The position numbers and the translations under genes are program-made. Below the pieces are notes generated by a model. That model was not told the DNA's origin, ran no database searches, and saw only the letters and a list, made by a program, of their open reading frames with translations. From Methylotenera_A sp046598525 (GTDB lineage Bacteria > Pseudomonadota > Gammaproteobacteria > Burkholderiales > Methylophilaceae), in assembly GCA_046598525.1 (NCBI GenBank), contig JBKJIJ010000025.1, positions 1 through 64,000 of the forward strand: 64,000 nucleotides of DNA, given 5' to 3'. Of this stretch, positions 44,238 through 52,457 are shown piece after piece (position 1 is the first letter of the stretch; each line of letters starts with the position of its first letter).

Positions 44238-45359
44238 ATGACTGAACAAGAAAAGCTAATTAACCAAAAACTGGCCTACGAAAAGCTGGCTACCGATGAT
44301 GTTCGCATACGCGAAATCAAGCCTTTAAACACGCCTTCAGATTTATTAAGCCGATTAAAAGAAAGCGCTGATTCAACGCATAATATTTTGCGCACGCGTG
44401 CCGCCATTCATCGCATATTGCATCAAGCGGATGATAGGCTTTTAGTGATTGTAGGGCCTTGCTCTATTCACGACACCAAAGCGGGCATGGAATACGCGCA
44501 GCGTTTATTAGAAGTGCGCAAAAACCTTGCGGCCGATTTATTAATTGTGATGCGTGTATATTTTGAAAAACCACGTACCACAGTGGGCTGGAAAGGCTTG
44601 ATTAATGACCCTTATTTGGATGGTAGCTATGCCATTAATGAGGGTTTGGAAATGGCGCGTAAATTTTTGCTGGATGTAAATGAGCTGGGTGTGCCAGCAG
44701 GCGCTGAATTTTTAGATACGATTACGCCGCAATACACGGCCGATTTGGTGAGCTGGGGCGCCATTGGTGCGCGTACCACTGAATCGCAAGTGCATAGAGA
44801 GTTAGCTTCTGGCTTATCTTGCCCAGTGGGCTTTAAAAACGGCACTGATGGCAGCGTGCGCGTAGCGATTGATGCGATTAAAACCGCCGCTAGCCCACAT
44901 CATTTCTTGTCAGTAACTAAAGAAGGCCAATCGGCCATTATCTCAACCACTGGCAATGAAGATTGCCATGTGATTTTGCGTGGCGGTAAAGCCCCTAATT
45001 ATGATGCGGCCAGTGTAGACGATGCATGTAACCAATTAGCTAATTCAGGCTTAGCGCCCAGATTAATGATTGATTGCAGCCACGCCAATAGCAGCAAGCA
45101 ATACAGCAAGCAAAATGAAGTAGCGCGCGATGTTGCGCAACAAGTGGCAGCAGGCGATGCACGCATTATTGGATTAATGGTGGAATCACATTTAAATGAA
45201 GGCCGCCAAGATCATACGCCAGGCTGTGAGCTTCAATATGGGCAATCGATCACAGATGCTTGTTTAGGTTGGCAAGAATCGGTTGATTTGTTAGAGGCGC
45301 TAGCCTTATCGGTGCGCCAACGCAGGCAAAAAAGGTTAAGCGAAGAAATTGGCGATTAA
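44238..45359 (+). CDS. aroG: 3-deoxy-7-phosphoheptulonate (DAHP) synthase, class I
   Basis: 373 residues of the AroF/G/H type. It joins PEP and erythrose-4-phosphate to open the shikimate pathway; both substrates are tied to RuMP and PpsA fluxes here. Landmarks are LVIVGPCSIHDTKAGMEYAQRL, MRVYFEKPRTTVGWKGLINDP, GARTTESQVHRELASGLSCPVGFKNGTDG and LMIDCSHANSSKQY. The N-terminal 50 residues carry the regulatory extension of feedback-sensitive forms; which amino acid inhibits it cannot be read. Last gene of the gyrA operon-like run. Confidence 0.95.
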   Translation: MTEQEKLINQKLAYEKLATDDVRIREIKPLNTPSDLLSRLKESADSTHNILRTRAAIHRILHQADDRLLVIVGPCSIHDTKAGMEYAQRLLEVRKNLAADLLIVMRVYFEKPRTTVGWKGLINDPYLDGSYAINEGLEMARKFLLDVNELGVPAGAEFLDTITPQYTADLVSWGAIGARTTESQVHRELASGLSCPVGFKNGTDGSVRVAIDAIKTAASPHHFLSVTKEGQSAIISTTGNEDCHVILRGGKAPNYDAASVDDACNQLANSGLAPRLMIDCSHANSSKQYSKQNEVARDVAQQVAAGDARIIGLMVESHLNEGRQDHTPGCELQYGQSITDACLGWQESVDLLEALALSVRQRRQKRLSEEIGD

Positions 45360-45438
45360 TTTGTTAGTTTCGCATCATGAATTTACTTAGTAGTATTTGG
45401 GTAAGTTGTCAGTATTGCTAAAACTAAAAAGCGCGCAA

Positions 45439-45482
45439 AATTCGTTTCACGTTGTGGCACTAATCAACTGCAACAACGAATT
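45439..45482 (+). promoter_or_regulatory. leader stem-loop upstream of pqqA
   Basis: AATTCGTT (45439-45446) and AACGAATT (45475-45482) are perfect 8-base arms, extended by GTTG/CAAC inside with a 4-base bulge. It lies about 35 bases before the pqqA ATG, in the likely 5' leader or promoter. It could be a leader structure or a protein site. No clear sigma70 hexamers were assigned. Confidence 0.45.
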
Positions 45483-45515
45483 AAATTTGACAACTTAACT
45501 TTAAAGGAAATTATC

Positions 45516-45587
45516 ATGTGGACAACACCGGCAGCTACAGAAATGCGTTTTGGCTTTGAAGTAACAATGTACGTAATGAATAAATAA
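45516..45587 (+). CDS. pqqA: coenzyme PQQ precursor peptide PqqA
   Basis: A 23-residue peptide, MWTTPAATEMRFGFEVTMYV then MNK. Glu15 and Tyr19 in EVTMY are joined by PqqE to begin PQQ synthesis. The peptide equals that of the orphan copy at 1262-1333. A TTAAAGGAAATTATC ribosome-site region stands directly before the ATG. It leads the pqqABCDE cluster and is followed by a hairpin that probably limits read-through into pqqB, so the small precursor is made in excess. Confidence 0.97.
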   Translation: MWTTPAATEMRFGFEVTMYVMNK

Positions 45588-45606
45588 TTAGCTTTTGCTG
45601 ATTAAC

Positions 45607-45634
45607 AAAAGGCTGTTTAACGACAGCCTTTTTT
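45607..45634 (+). terminator. terminator/attenuator between pqqA and pqqB
   Basis: AAAAGGCTGT-ttaacg-ACAGCCTTTTTT is an intrinsic terminator about 20 bases after pqqA. Partial read-through into pqqB would give far more pqqA message than pqqBCDE. Confidence 0.85.
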
Positions 45635-45698
45635 GTACCCGTAATACACATCTTTTAAGCGTAAAATCTAGTTTATAAATAGCAAAGCAAAGAATCTC

Positions 45699-46646
45699 AT
45701 GCATATTCACGTATTAGGTGCCGCAGCAGGCGGTGGTTTTCCACAATGGAATTGTAATTGTCCCAATTGTGATGGTTTACGCAAAGGCACGATTAAAGCG
45801 ACCAAACGCACGCAATCTTCTATTTGTGTTTCGGGCAACGGTGTGGATTGGGTGTTATTTAACGCGTCCCCTGATGTGTTGCAACAAATTCAAGATTTTG
45901 TGCCCTTGCAACCGGGCCGCAATATTCGAGATTCAGGCATTCAAGCCATTGTGCTAATTGATGCGCAAATTGACCATACCACTGGTTTATTTATGTTGCG
46001 CGAAGGCAAAGTGAAGCGCGAAATTTACTGCACTGATATGGTGTATGAAGATTTAACCACCGGTAATCAAGTGTTGAATATTTTGGGTCATTACTGCGGC
46101 ATTAATCGCCATGTTGTGCCAATTGATGGCACTGATCTTAGTAAATCCAGTAGTTTTGAAATTCCAAGTGTACCCAATTTGCGTTTTACAGCAGTAGCGC
46201 TTAAAAGCGCCGCGCCGCCGTATTCACCGCATCGTAATGACCCCAAAGCGGGCGATACGATTGGTGTTTTGATTGAAGAAATTAGCTCAGGCAAAAAATG
46301 TTGGTATAGCCCAGGTTTAGGCGAAATAGAGCCACATTTGCCACAATTTATGTCGCAAGCCGATTGCATTATGGTGGATGGTACGTTTTGGACCAACACT
46401 GAAATGATTGATATGGGTTTGATGACCAAAACCGCGCGCAGCATTGGCCATAATCCGCAATCGGGTGAGGGCGGTATGATTGAAAAGTTAAATGAATTTG
46501 GCCCAAAAAATGGTCAAGCCGTGCGCAAAGTATTGATTCATATCAATAATACCAATCCAATTTTGCGTGAAGATTCGGCAGAGCGAGCGATTTTGAACCA
46601 ACACAACATTGAAGTGGCCTATGATGGTATGGATATCATATTGTAA
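45699..46646 (+). CDS. pqqB: PQQ biosynthesis protein PqqB
   Basis: 315 residues, metallo-beta-lactamase fold. It hydroxylates the tyrosine of the PqqA-derived Glu-Tyr intermediate. The start HIHVLGAAAGGGFPQWNCNCPNCDGL is diagnostic, with Cys residues that bind zinc. LIDAQIDHTTGLFMLREG, a weakened beta-lactamase metal motif, and IMVDGTFWT follow. Length is normal. It starts 111 bases after pqqA, past the attenuator-like hairpin. Confidence 0.96.
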   Translation: MHIHVLGAAAGGGFPQWNCNCPNCDGLRKGTIKATKRTQSSICVSGNGVDWVLFNASPDVLQQIQDFVPLQPGRNIRDSGIQAIVLIDAQIDHTTGLFMLREGKVKREIYCTDMVYEDLTTGNQVLNILGHYCGINRHVVPIDGTDLSKSSSFEIPSVPNLRFTAVALKSAAPPYSPHRNDPKAGDTIGVLIEEISSGKKCWYSPGLGEIEPHLPQFMSQADCIMVDGTFWTNTEMIDMGLMTKTARSIGHNPQSGEGGMIEKLNEFGPKNGQAVRKVLIHINNTNPILREDSAERAILNQHNIEVAYDGMDIIL

Positions 46647-46656
46647 ATAATAATCT

Positions 46657-46681
46657 GTCGTTCAGCCAACGCCTGAATGAC
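46657..46681. repeat. short inverted repeat between pqqB and pqqC
   Basis: GTCGTTCAG-ccaacgc-CTGAATGAC: nine-base arms with one G-T mismatch. Its ends echo the GTCATTC/GAATGAC ends of the longer palindromic elements in this window, so it may be a reduced relative. Confidence 0.55.
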
Positions 46682-46706
46682 GAAAATTGTGACTTTGGAG
46701 AGCAGC

Positions 46707-47495
46707 ATGAATGCAGTAACTAATGATATTTTGCCGCAAAATATGCCTTGGACCCGCGCCGAGTTTGAAGACAAACTGCGCGAAAAAGGTCAGGGTTATC
46801 ATATCTATCATCCGTTTCATGTGATGATGTATGAAGGGAAATTAACCAAAGACCAATTGCAATGCTGGGTGGCGAATCGTTTTTACTACCAAATTTCAAT
46901 TCCCATGAAAGATGCGGCAATTCTTTCAAATTGTGACGATGTTGAAGTACGTAAACAATGGATTGTGCGCATTACCGATCATGACGGTGTGGATGAAGCC
47001 GATAAAAAAGCGGTTGGCGGTATTGAGGCTTGGATTCAGCTGGGTGAAGCGGTTGGTTTAACGCGTGAGCAAGTTACCTCACTTAAAATGGTCAGCCCAG
47101 GTGTGAAATTTGCAGTGGATGCCTATGTTAATTTTGCCAAACAACGCAGCTGGCAAGAATCTGTGTGCTCTAGTTTAACCGAATTATTTGCGCCGCATAT
47201 TCACCAACAACGCATCAGCTCATGGCCACAAATGTATCCTTGGATAAATGAATCGGGCCTGAGTTACTTTAAAAAACGCTTAACCGAAGCGCGCCGCGAT
47301 GTAGAGCAAGGCTTGGACGTAACGCTTGAATATTTTAGTACTTCACGCGAAATGCAGTTAAAAGCCTTAGATATTTTGCAATTTAAATTGAATGTGCTGT
47401 GGGTGATTGCGGATTCGATTATGTTGGCCTCAAGCGTAGACATTAAAGTAAATGGCAACGATTATTTCCATCAACCAGTAATCAATTTCGAATAA
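46707..47495 (+). CDS. pqqC: pyrroloquinoline-quinone synthase PqqC
   Basis: 262 residues from the ATG at 46707, placed after TTTGGAGAGCAGC; an in-frame ATG at 46677 would add 10 residues and lies inside an inverted repeat. PqqC is a cofactorless oxidase that closes the ring and takes the intermediate through an eight-electron oxidation to PQQ. Family segments are KGQGYHIYHPFHVMMYEG, WVANRFYYQISIPMKDAAIL, RITDHDG and LTELFAPHIHQQRI. It lies between pqqB and pqqD. Confidence 0.96.
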   Translation: MNAVTNDILPQNMPWTRAEFEDKLREKGQGYHIYHPFHVMMYEGKLTKDQLQCWVANRFYYQISIPMKDAAILSNCDDVEVRKQWIVRITDHDGVDEADKKAVGGIEAWIQLGEAVGLTREQVTSLKMVSPGVKFAVDAYVNFAKQRSWQESVCSSLTELFAPHIHQQRISSWPQMYPWINESGLSYFKKRLTEARRDVEQGLDVTLEYFSTSREMQLKALDILQFKLNVLWVIADSIMLASSVDIKVNGNDYFHQPVINFE

Positions 47496-47502
47496 GAACA
47501 CC

Positions 47503-47814
47503 ATGGAAAATTTAACAGTAAGCCAAACAGAAGAAACCAAAATTGCACATTCAGATGTGTATGCGATTGCTTTTCACCATCGTTTTCAGTGGGAAGAAGC
47601 GCAGCAAAGTTATGTGATACTTTTTCCTGAAGGCATGGTCAAGCTCCATGGTGGCGCGGGTGAAGTGATTAAGCGCATAGATGGTAAAGCAACAGTGGGT
47701 GATATTGTGGCTGAATTAAAAGCGGCATTTCATGATGCGGTGAATATTGAAGCGGACATTATTGGCATGTTTGAAATGGCTTACGGTAAAGCGTGGATTA
47801 GAAAAATTAATTAA
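47503..47814 (+). CDS. pqqD: PqqA-binding chaperone PqqD
   Basis: 103 residues, a RiPP recognition element. It binds PqqA and presents it to the radical SAM enzyme PqqE. Seen in the sequence are HHRFQWEEAQQSYVILFPEGMVKL, GGAGEVIKRIDGKATVGDIV and the C-terminal helix. pqqC ends 7 bases before. A separate pqqD is normal; in this genome the pqqD-pqqE junction is interrupted by a 110-base palindromic repeat. Confidence 0.95.
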   Translation: MENLTVSQTEETKIAHSDVYAIAFHHRFQWEEAQQSYVILFPEGMVKLHGGAGEVIKRIDGKATVGDIVAELKAAFHDAVNIEADIIGMFEMAYGKAWIRKIN

Positions 47815-47820
47815 CCTGCT

Positions 47821-47931
47821 GTCATTCCCGCGTAGGCGGGAATCCAGACAAGTGGCAATTTGGCAAATTATTGCTAATTGCTTTGGCTCTAATAGCAACC
47901 TAGCCTAGATTCCCGCCTACGCGGGAATGAC
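47821..47931. repeat. palindromic repeat element, GTCATTCCCGCGTAGGCGGG family, between pqqD and pqqE
   Basis: Left arm 47821-47844 and right arm 47908-47931 are perfect 24-base inverted repeats around a unique 63-base centre. Each arm itself folds as ATTCCCGC-gtag-GCGGGAAT. The same arms occur at 54916-55026. The element is inserted inside the pqq operon. Confidence 0.92.
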
Positions 47932-47968
47932 GGATTAGGGGTTCAGTAAAGTTTTTAGGAGTAGCAAA

Positions 47969-49198
47969 ATGACACAAACATCATTAGGTGAGTCAGTCGT
48001 ACAAAAGGAAATTCACGCACAAGCTAAGAATAATGGCGTGGCGGCGAATATTACGCACACCCAGCCTTTATGGTTGCTGGCAGAAGTGACGTATCGTTGC
48101 CCATTGCATTGTGCGTTTTGCTATAACCCAACCGATTACGATAAACATACGCAAAATGAATTAAGCACTGAGCAATGGATTAATGCCTTGCGTGACGCGC
48201 GCAAAATGGGTGCGATTCAGCTGGGTATTTCAGGCGGCGAGCCCTTATTGCGTGATGATATTGAAGATATTGTGATTGAAGCCAAAAAATTGGGCTATTA
48301 CAGCAACTTGATTACTTCTGGTGTTGGCTTAACTGAAAAGCGTATTCAAGCCTTTAAAGATGGCGGCTTGGACCATATTCAGTTATCCATGCACGATATT
48401 ACTGAAGAAATTAATAATTTTATTACCAACACCAAAACCTTTGAGCTAAAGAAAAAAGTTGCCGCTATGATTAAAAATCACGGCTACCCAATGGTGCTAA
48501 ACGTTGTGATACACCGCTATAACATTGGCCATATTAAAGAAATTTTGGAAATGGCAGAAGCACTAGGTGCCGATTACGTTGAGCTGGCTAATACGCAATA
48601 TTATGGTTGGTCGCTAGTAAACCGTAGCCAATTAATGCCGCTTAAAGAACAAATTGACGAAGCGGAACGTATTACCAACGAATTCCGTCAAAAAGTCGGC
48701 AACAAAATGAAGATATTTTTCGTTGTGCCTGATTACTTTGGCGACCGCCCGAAAAAATGCATGAATGGTTGGGGTGAGGTGTTTATGATTGTCACCGCTA
48801 ATGGCGATGTATTACCTTGCCATTCTGCGCGTGTATTGCCTAATATGGCGTTCCCCAATGTGCGCGATAGCGGCTTGGAATATGCTTGGAAAGAAAGCCC
48901 GGCCTTTAATAAATACCGCGGCACCGATTGGATGAAAGGGCCATGTGTTACTTGCCCAGAGAAAATGAACGACTTGGGCGGCTGCCGCTGCCAAGCCTTC
49001 TTGCTGACAGGCGACGCCGAAAGCGCGGATCCGGTTTGCTCACTTTCACCTAATCATCATTTAATTGAAAAAGCGATTGAAGACAGCAAAAATCCGGTGC
49101 TTTCATCACAACCGATTATTTTTAGAACCGATAAAAACTCTAAAAAATATGCGGCAGGTGATAAAGAACGTGTTGAGGAATTTCATGCCTTGCCTTAA
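47969..49198 (+). CDS. pqqE: radical SAM PqqA peptide cyclase PqqE
   Basis: 409 residues. It forms the carbon-carbon bond between Glu and Tyr of PqqA. The radical SAM cysteines are Cys44, Cys48 and Cys51 in TYRCPLHCAFCYNP, followed by GISGGEPLLRDD. The C-terminal SPASM domain carries VLPCHSARVLP, GPCVTCPEKMNDLGGCRCQAF and the final cluster ligands. The N-terminus has about 30 extra polar residues before PLWLLAEV. It closes the pqqABCDE cluster; no PqqF/G protease is present in this window. Confidence 0.96.
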   Translation: MTQTSLGESVVQKEIHAQAKNNGVAANITHTQPLWLLAEVTYRCPLHCAFCYNPTDYDKHTQNELSTEQWINALRDARKMGAIQLGISGGEPLLRDDIEDIVIEAKKLGYYSNLITSGVGLTEKRIQAFKDGGLDHIQLSMHDITEEINNFITNTKTFELKKKVAAMIKNHGYPMVLNVVIHRYNIGHIKEILEMAEALGADYVELANTQYYGWSLVNRSQLMPLKEQIDEAERITNEFRQKVGNKMKIFFVVPDYFGDRPKKCMNGWGEVFMIVTANGDVLPCHSARVLPNMAFPNVRDSGLEYAWKESPAFNKYRGTDWMKGPCVTCPEKMNDLGGCRCQAFLLTGDAESADPVCSLSPNHHLIEKAIEDSKNPVLSSQPIIFRTDKNSKKYAAGDKERVEEFHALP

Positions 49199-49244
49199 CA
49201 ATTAGCTGATAAAATCCAGCTTTATTGTTTGTTAAGGCAATTGC

Positions 49245-50063
49245 ATGGCTAGTCGCCGTCCTATTCCATTTGTTCTAGCCGCCACTAACCACGGCACCTT
49301 TATTGTTAATCGTAACGATTACCGTATGGTTGATGAAAACCGTGGTTATGGTGTTGGCTACCAACTACTTAATACCTCTAGTTTCGATCAAGAAGAAGTT
49401 AGCTTTGTAATGGCGCTACTAAGCTTGCGACGCAAACATTTTGGCGATGGAGTTGTAGGCTTGGATTGTGGCGCTAATGTTGGTGTGCACACGGTTGAGT
49501 GGGCAAAGCATATGCACCAGTGGGGTAAAGTGATTGCTTTTGAAGCGCAAGAAAAAGTCTATTACGCGCTGGCTGGCAATATCGCCATTAACAATTGCTT
49601 AAACGCATCGGCCCATTTCGCGGCGGTTGGTAGTGAAAATAAAACAATCAAAATACCAGTGCCCAATTACCTAGTGCCAGCAAGTTTTGGTAGCTTGGAA
49701 TTAAAGCAACATAAAAAGAATGAATTTATTGGTCAGAACATCGATTATTCCGATGCGGCAATGTTTGCCGTGCATCAAAAAACCATCGATTCATTTAATT
49801 TTCCGCGCGTAGATTTGATTAAAATTGATGTTGAAGGGATGGAAGTAGACGTTTTACAAGGCGCTGTAGAAACCATCAAGCGCTGCAAACCCATTATGAC
49901 GATTGAAATTATTAAAACAGACAAAGCGCAAGTAGAGGCCTTTTTAATGCAGCACGGTTATCAAATTTATCCGATGGGAATCAATATTTTAGCTATACAT
50001 CAAACGGATCCAAGTCTTAGCCATATTACCAGTAATGCAAACGGCATTAATTTAACCATTTAG
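49245..50063 (+). CDS. FkbM-family SAM-dependent methyltransferase
   Basis: 272 residues. The SAM-binding loop is seen as VVGLDCGANVGVHTVEWA at about residue 71, then KVIAFEAQEKVYYALAGNIAINN, and the acidic motif LIKIDVEGMEVDVLQGA near residue 195, all typical of FkbM O-methyltransferases. Such enzymes methylate sugars or other small metabolites. Nothing nearby shows the substrate. It lies 46 bases after pqqE on the same strand and could be part of that transcript, but no PQQ role is known for it. Confidence 0.85.
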   Translation: MASRRPIPFVLAATNHGTFIVNRNDYRMVDENRGYGVGYQLLNTSSFDQEEVSFVMALLSLRRKHFGDGVVGLDCGANVGVHTVEWAKHMHQWGKVIAFEAQEKVYYALAGNIAINNCLNASAHFAAVGSENKTIKIPVPNYLVPASFGSLELKQHKKNEFIGQNIDYSDAAMFAVHQKTIDSFNFPRVDLIKIDVEGMEVDVLQGAVETIKRCKPIMTIEIIKTDKAQVEAFLMQHGYQIYPMGINILAIHQTDPSLSHITSNANGINLTI

Positions 50064-50069
50064 CCGCTG

Positions 50070-51257
50070 TTGAAACCCCATTCCATCTTTTTAGTCTATG
50101 TGTTGGCAAGCTTAGCTGCGCTTGCGCCTTTTGCCATTGATACCTACTTGCCCGCTTTTCACGCCATGGGCGCGGATTTGCGCACATCCGATTTACACAT
50201 TCAGCAAAGCTTAACGGTTTATTTGTTGCCTTATGCGTTAATGACGCTATGGCATGGCGCTATTTCAGATGCGATTGGGCGCATTACCACTATTAAATGG
50301 GGTTTGGGCATTTTTGTACTGGCTTCAATCGGCTGTGCATTTGCGCCCAATGTAGAAACGCTGTGGTTTTTTAGGGCACTGCAAGGCGCAAGTGGCGGGG
50401 CGGGCAACACGGTTGCGCGTGCCATGGTGCGCGATTTATTTGAAGGCGCTGCCGCACAACGGGTGATGGCGACTGTACAAATGCTTTTTGGCATTGCGCC
50501 AGCCATCGCGCCAATTATTGGTGGGTTGTTATTAGGCATTCACTGGCAGGCGATATTTATCTTTTTAGCGTTTTATGCGGCTGTAACTTTGTGGGCGTCA
50601 GTGACTTTTCTGCCAGAAACCATGCCACCCGAAAAGCGCCTTAAACTATCGGCTAAAAATGTAATTACCAGCTATAAAACCATATTTGGCGATATGGAAT
50701 TTGCCAAATTAGGAATTACCGTTGGCGCGTGCTTTTCGGCTTTCTTTATTTATGTGTTGGCTAGCCCTGTATTTTTGGGCAAACATTTAGGCTTAAGCCC
50801 GCAGCAGTATGGCTATTTGTTTGTGCCAACCGTATGCGGCATGGTGCTTGGGTCTTATTTAGCCAAGTACGCAGCTGGCAAATATGCGGCAAAAACCGTG
50901 CTAAACGCTGCTTTTAGTTGGATGTTTTTGATTGTGTTTGTTAACGTTGCCATTTGTTATTACTTGCCGTTGCGCCCTGTTTTTAATATCTTACCAATTG
51001 CATTATTCAATGTGGGCATGGCATTGGTTATGCCGATTATTTCACTGGCTGCCTTAGATCGTCACCCTAAAATTCGCGGTACAGCGGCATCAGGCCAAGC
51101 GTTTATTCAAATGCTATTTTCTACCGTGTCAGCTGGCTTAATTGTGCCTTTGGTGTGGGGTAGCGTGATGGGATTGGCGATTGCCATGCTGGTTTATTTG
51201 CTGATTGCGTTAATGGTGATTAGCCAAACGCGCTTATGGAAAAGCCACAAAATATAG
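50070..51257 (+). CDS. Bcr/CflA-family MFS drug exporter
   Basis: 395 residues with 12 predicted membrane helices. The TTG start at 50070 lies 6 bases after the FkbM stop, suggesting coupling. Bcr/CflA landmarks are APFAIDTYLPAFHAMGADL in helix 1, SDAIGRITTIKWG in loop 2-3, and FFRALQGASGGAGNTVARAMVRDLF in helix 4-5. Members expel bicyclomycin, chloramphenicol, sulfonamides or cysteine. The natural substrate here is unknown. Confidence 0.88.
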   Translation: MKPHSIFLVYVLASLAALAPFAIDTYLPAFHAMGADLRTSDLHIQQSLTVYLLPYALMTLWHGAISDAIGRITTIKWGLGIFVLASIGCAFAPNVETLWFFRALQGASGGAGNTVARAMVRDLFEGAAAQRVMATVQMLFGIAPAIAPIIGGLLLGIHWQAIFIFLAFYAAVTLWASVTFLPETMPPEKRLKLSAKNVITSYKTIFGDMEFAKLGITVGACFSAFFIYVLASPVFLGKHLGLSPQQYGYLFVPTVCGMVLGSYLAKYAAGKYAAKTVLNAAFSWMFLIVFVNVAICYYLPLRPVFNILPIALFNVGMALVMPIISLAALDRHPKIRGTAASGQAFIQMLFSTVSAGLIVPLVWGSVMGLAIAMLVYLLIALMVISQTRLWKSHKI

Positions 51258-51258
51258 A

Positions 51259-51852
51259 TTAGGCGCGCGTCACTTTGCCAACATTTCCTAATACCAGTTT
51301 GATGCCACGCCATAATTTTGGCAACAACCAAAACATAAATACAATAAATCCCAATAATAAACCAATAAACACAGCGGGGTGCATTAGCGCCAACCAGCCG
51401 CCCGTTAATAATAAGCCTTCTTCACTAAGGGATGCGGCAATATTGCTAACCGGTTCTGGCGATGTGTTAATTAGCGCGCGGCTACCCGCTTTGGTAGCGT
51501 GTGTTGCACCGGCCAGTGAGCCGCCAAGCAGGGCCGTAACAGTTGCAATCATTGGGTCGCTGGTATTGATTGCGCCCATGGCCAGCAAGGCGCCAGCAGG
51601 GATGCGAATAAAGGTTTGAATCGAATCCCAAGCGCTATCCACATAAGGGATTTTGTCTGCTAAAAATTCAATCACACACAACACGCCAGCCACCACAAGC
51701 ACAATTGGATTGCTTAATATATCTAAGCCTGAGGGCAAATCAATGACGTTATACCGTGCCAGCGCGCCCACCAAAAATACAGTGAGATAAAGCCGCAATC
51801 CACTGGCCCAGCTTAAGCCGCCAGCCAGTGCTAAATTAGAAATCATGTCCAT
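51259..51852 (-). CDS. DUF4126 membrane protein
   Basis: 197 residues with about five hydrophobic helices. It matches the DUF4126 pattern: LALAGGLSWASGLRLYLTVFLVGALAR at the start, VIEFLADKIPYVDSAWDSIQTFIRIPAGALLA and LGGSLAGATHATKAGSRALINTSPEPVSN. Function is unknown. It is convergent with the MFS exporter gene, the two stops being only 1 base apart. Two Met codons (51852, 51846) are possible starts. Confidence 0.85.
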   Translation of the reverse strand: MDMISNLALAGGLSWASGLRLYLTVFLVGALARYNVIDLPSGLDILSNPIVLVVAGVLCVIEFLADKIPYVDSAWDSIQTFIRIPAGALLAMGAINTSDPMIATVTALLGGSLAGATHATKAGSRALINTSPEPVSNIAASLSEEGLLLTGGWLALMHPAVFIGLLLGFIVFMFWLLPKLWRGIKLVLGNVGKVTRA

Positions 51853-52023
51853 AATGTTGAATCCATGCGTTAAATTAGCACATAATAATGTGTAAATAAA
51901 TCATCATAACCTTTGTTAACGCAGTCAATGTAAATTTTATACTCGGCATAAATTAATCAGTTAATATGCAAGATGCTTCACTTCATCAATCAACAATATT
52001 AACCAACAACAAAGGAAAATAAC

Positions 52024-52416
52024 ATGTTTAATACCCAATTCTGTGACAAATGGACACCATATGTTTTAGGTTTATTACGCATCATCACTGGTTTTTTGTT
52101 TTTGCAGCATGGCACTTCAAAGCTATTAGGCATGCCGCATAACGCTATGTTTGATGGATTACAGCTAATGTCGTTAATGGGTGTAGCCGGTATTTTTGAG
52201 TTAGTAGGTGGTACGCTGATTTTGATTGGTTTGTTTACGCGACCTGTGGCTTTTATTCTTTCTGGCCAAATGGCGGTTGCTTATTTTATGGCGCACGCGC
52301 CTGGCGGCATTTTGCCAATTCTTAATCAAGGCGAATTAGCCGTGATGTTTAGCTTTGTATTTTTATATTTCAGTGTGGCAGGTGCCGGTAAATTAAGTAT
52401 AGATGGTGCGCGCTAA
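52024..52416 (+). CDS. DoxX-family membrane protein
   Basis: 130 residues with four membrane helices. Landmarks are VLGLLRIITGFLFLQHGTSKLLG at residues 13-35 and GIFELVGGTLILIGLFTRPVAFILSGQMAVAYFM, both typical of DoxX. Family members are linked to thiosulfate:quinone oxidoreduction in some archaea and to redox stress in others; no role can be assigned here. A clear AAAGGAAAATAAC site precedes the ATG. Monocistronic by context. Confidence 0.88.
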   Translation: MFNTQFCDKWTPYVLGLLRIITGFLFLQHGTSKLLGMPHNAMFDGLQLMSLMGVAGIFELVGGTLILIGLFTRPVAFILSGQMAVAYFMAHAPGGILPILNQGELAVMFSFVFLYFSVAGAGKLSIDGAR

Positions 52417-52457
52417 AACAATATTTAATTACTAATATATGGCGCCAGTGGCTGTGG

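Noticed and set aside
45487..45492. TTGACA as a -35 box for pqqA
   Set aside because: Only 24 bases before the ATG, so a matching -10 would fall at the start codon.
47716..47898. Small minus-strand frame across the palindromic repeat after pqqD
   Set aside because: Its sequence is the translated repeat arm (DSRLRGNDSRL), a known artefact of this repeat type.
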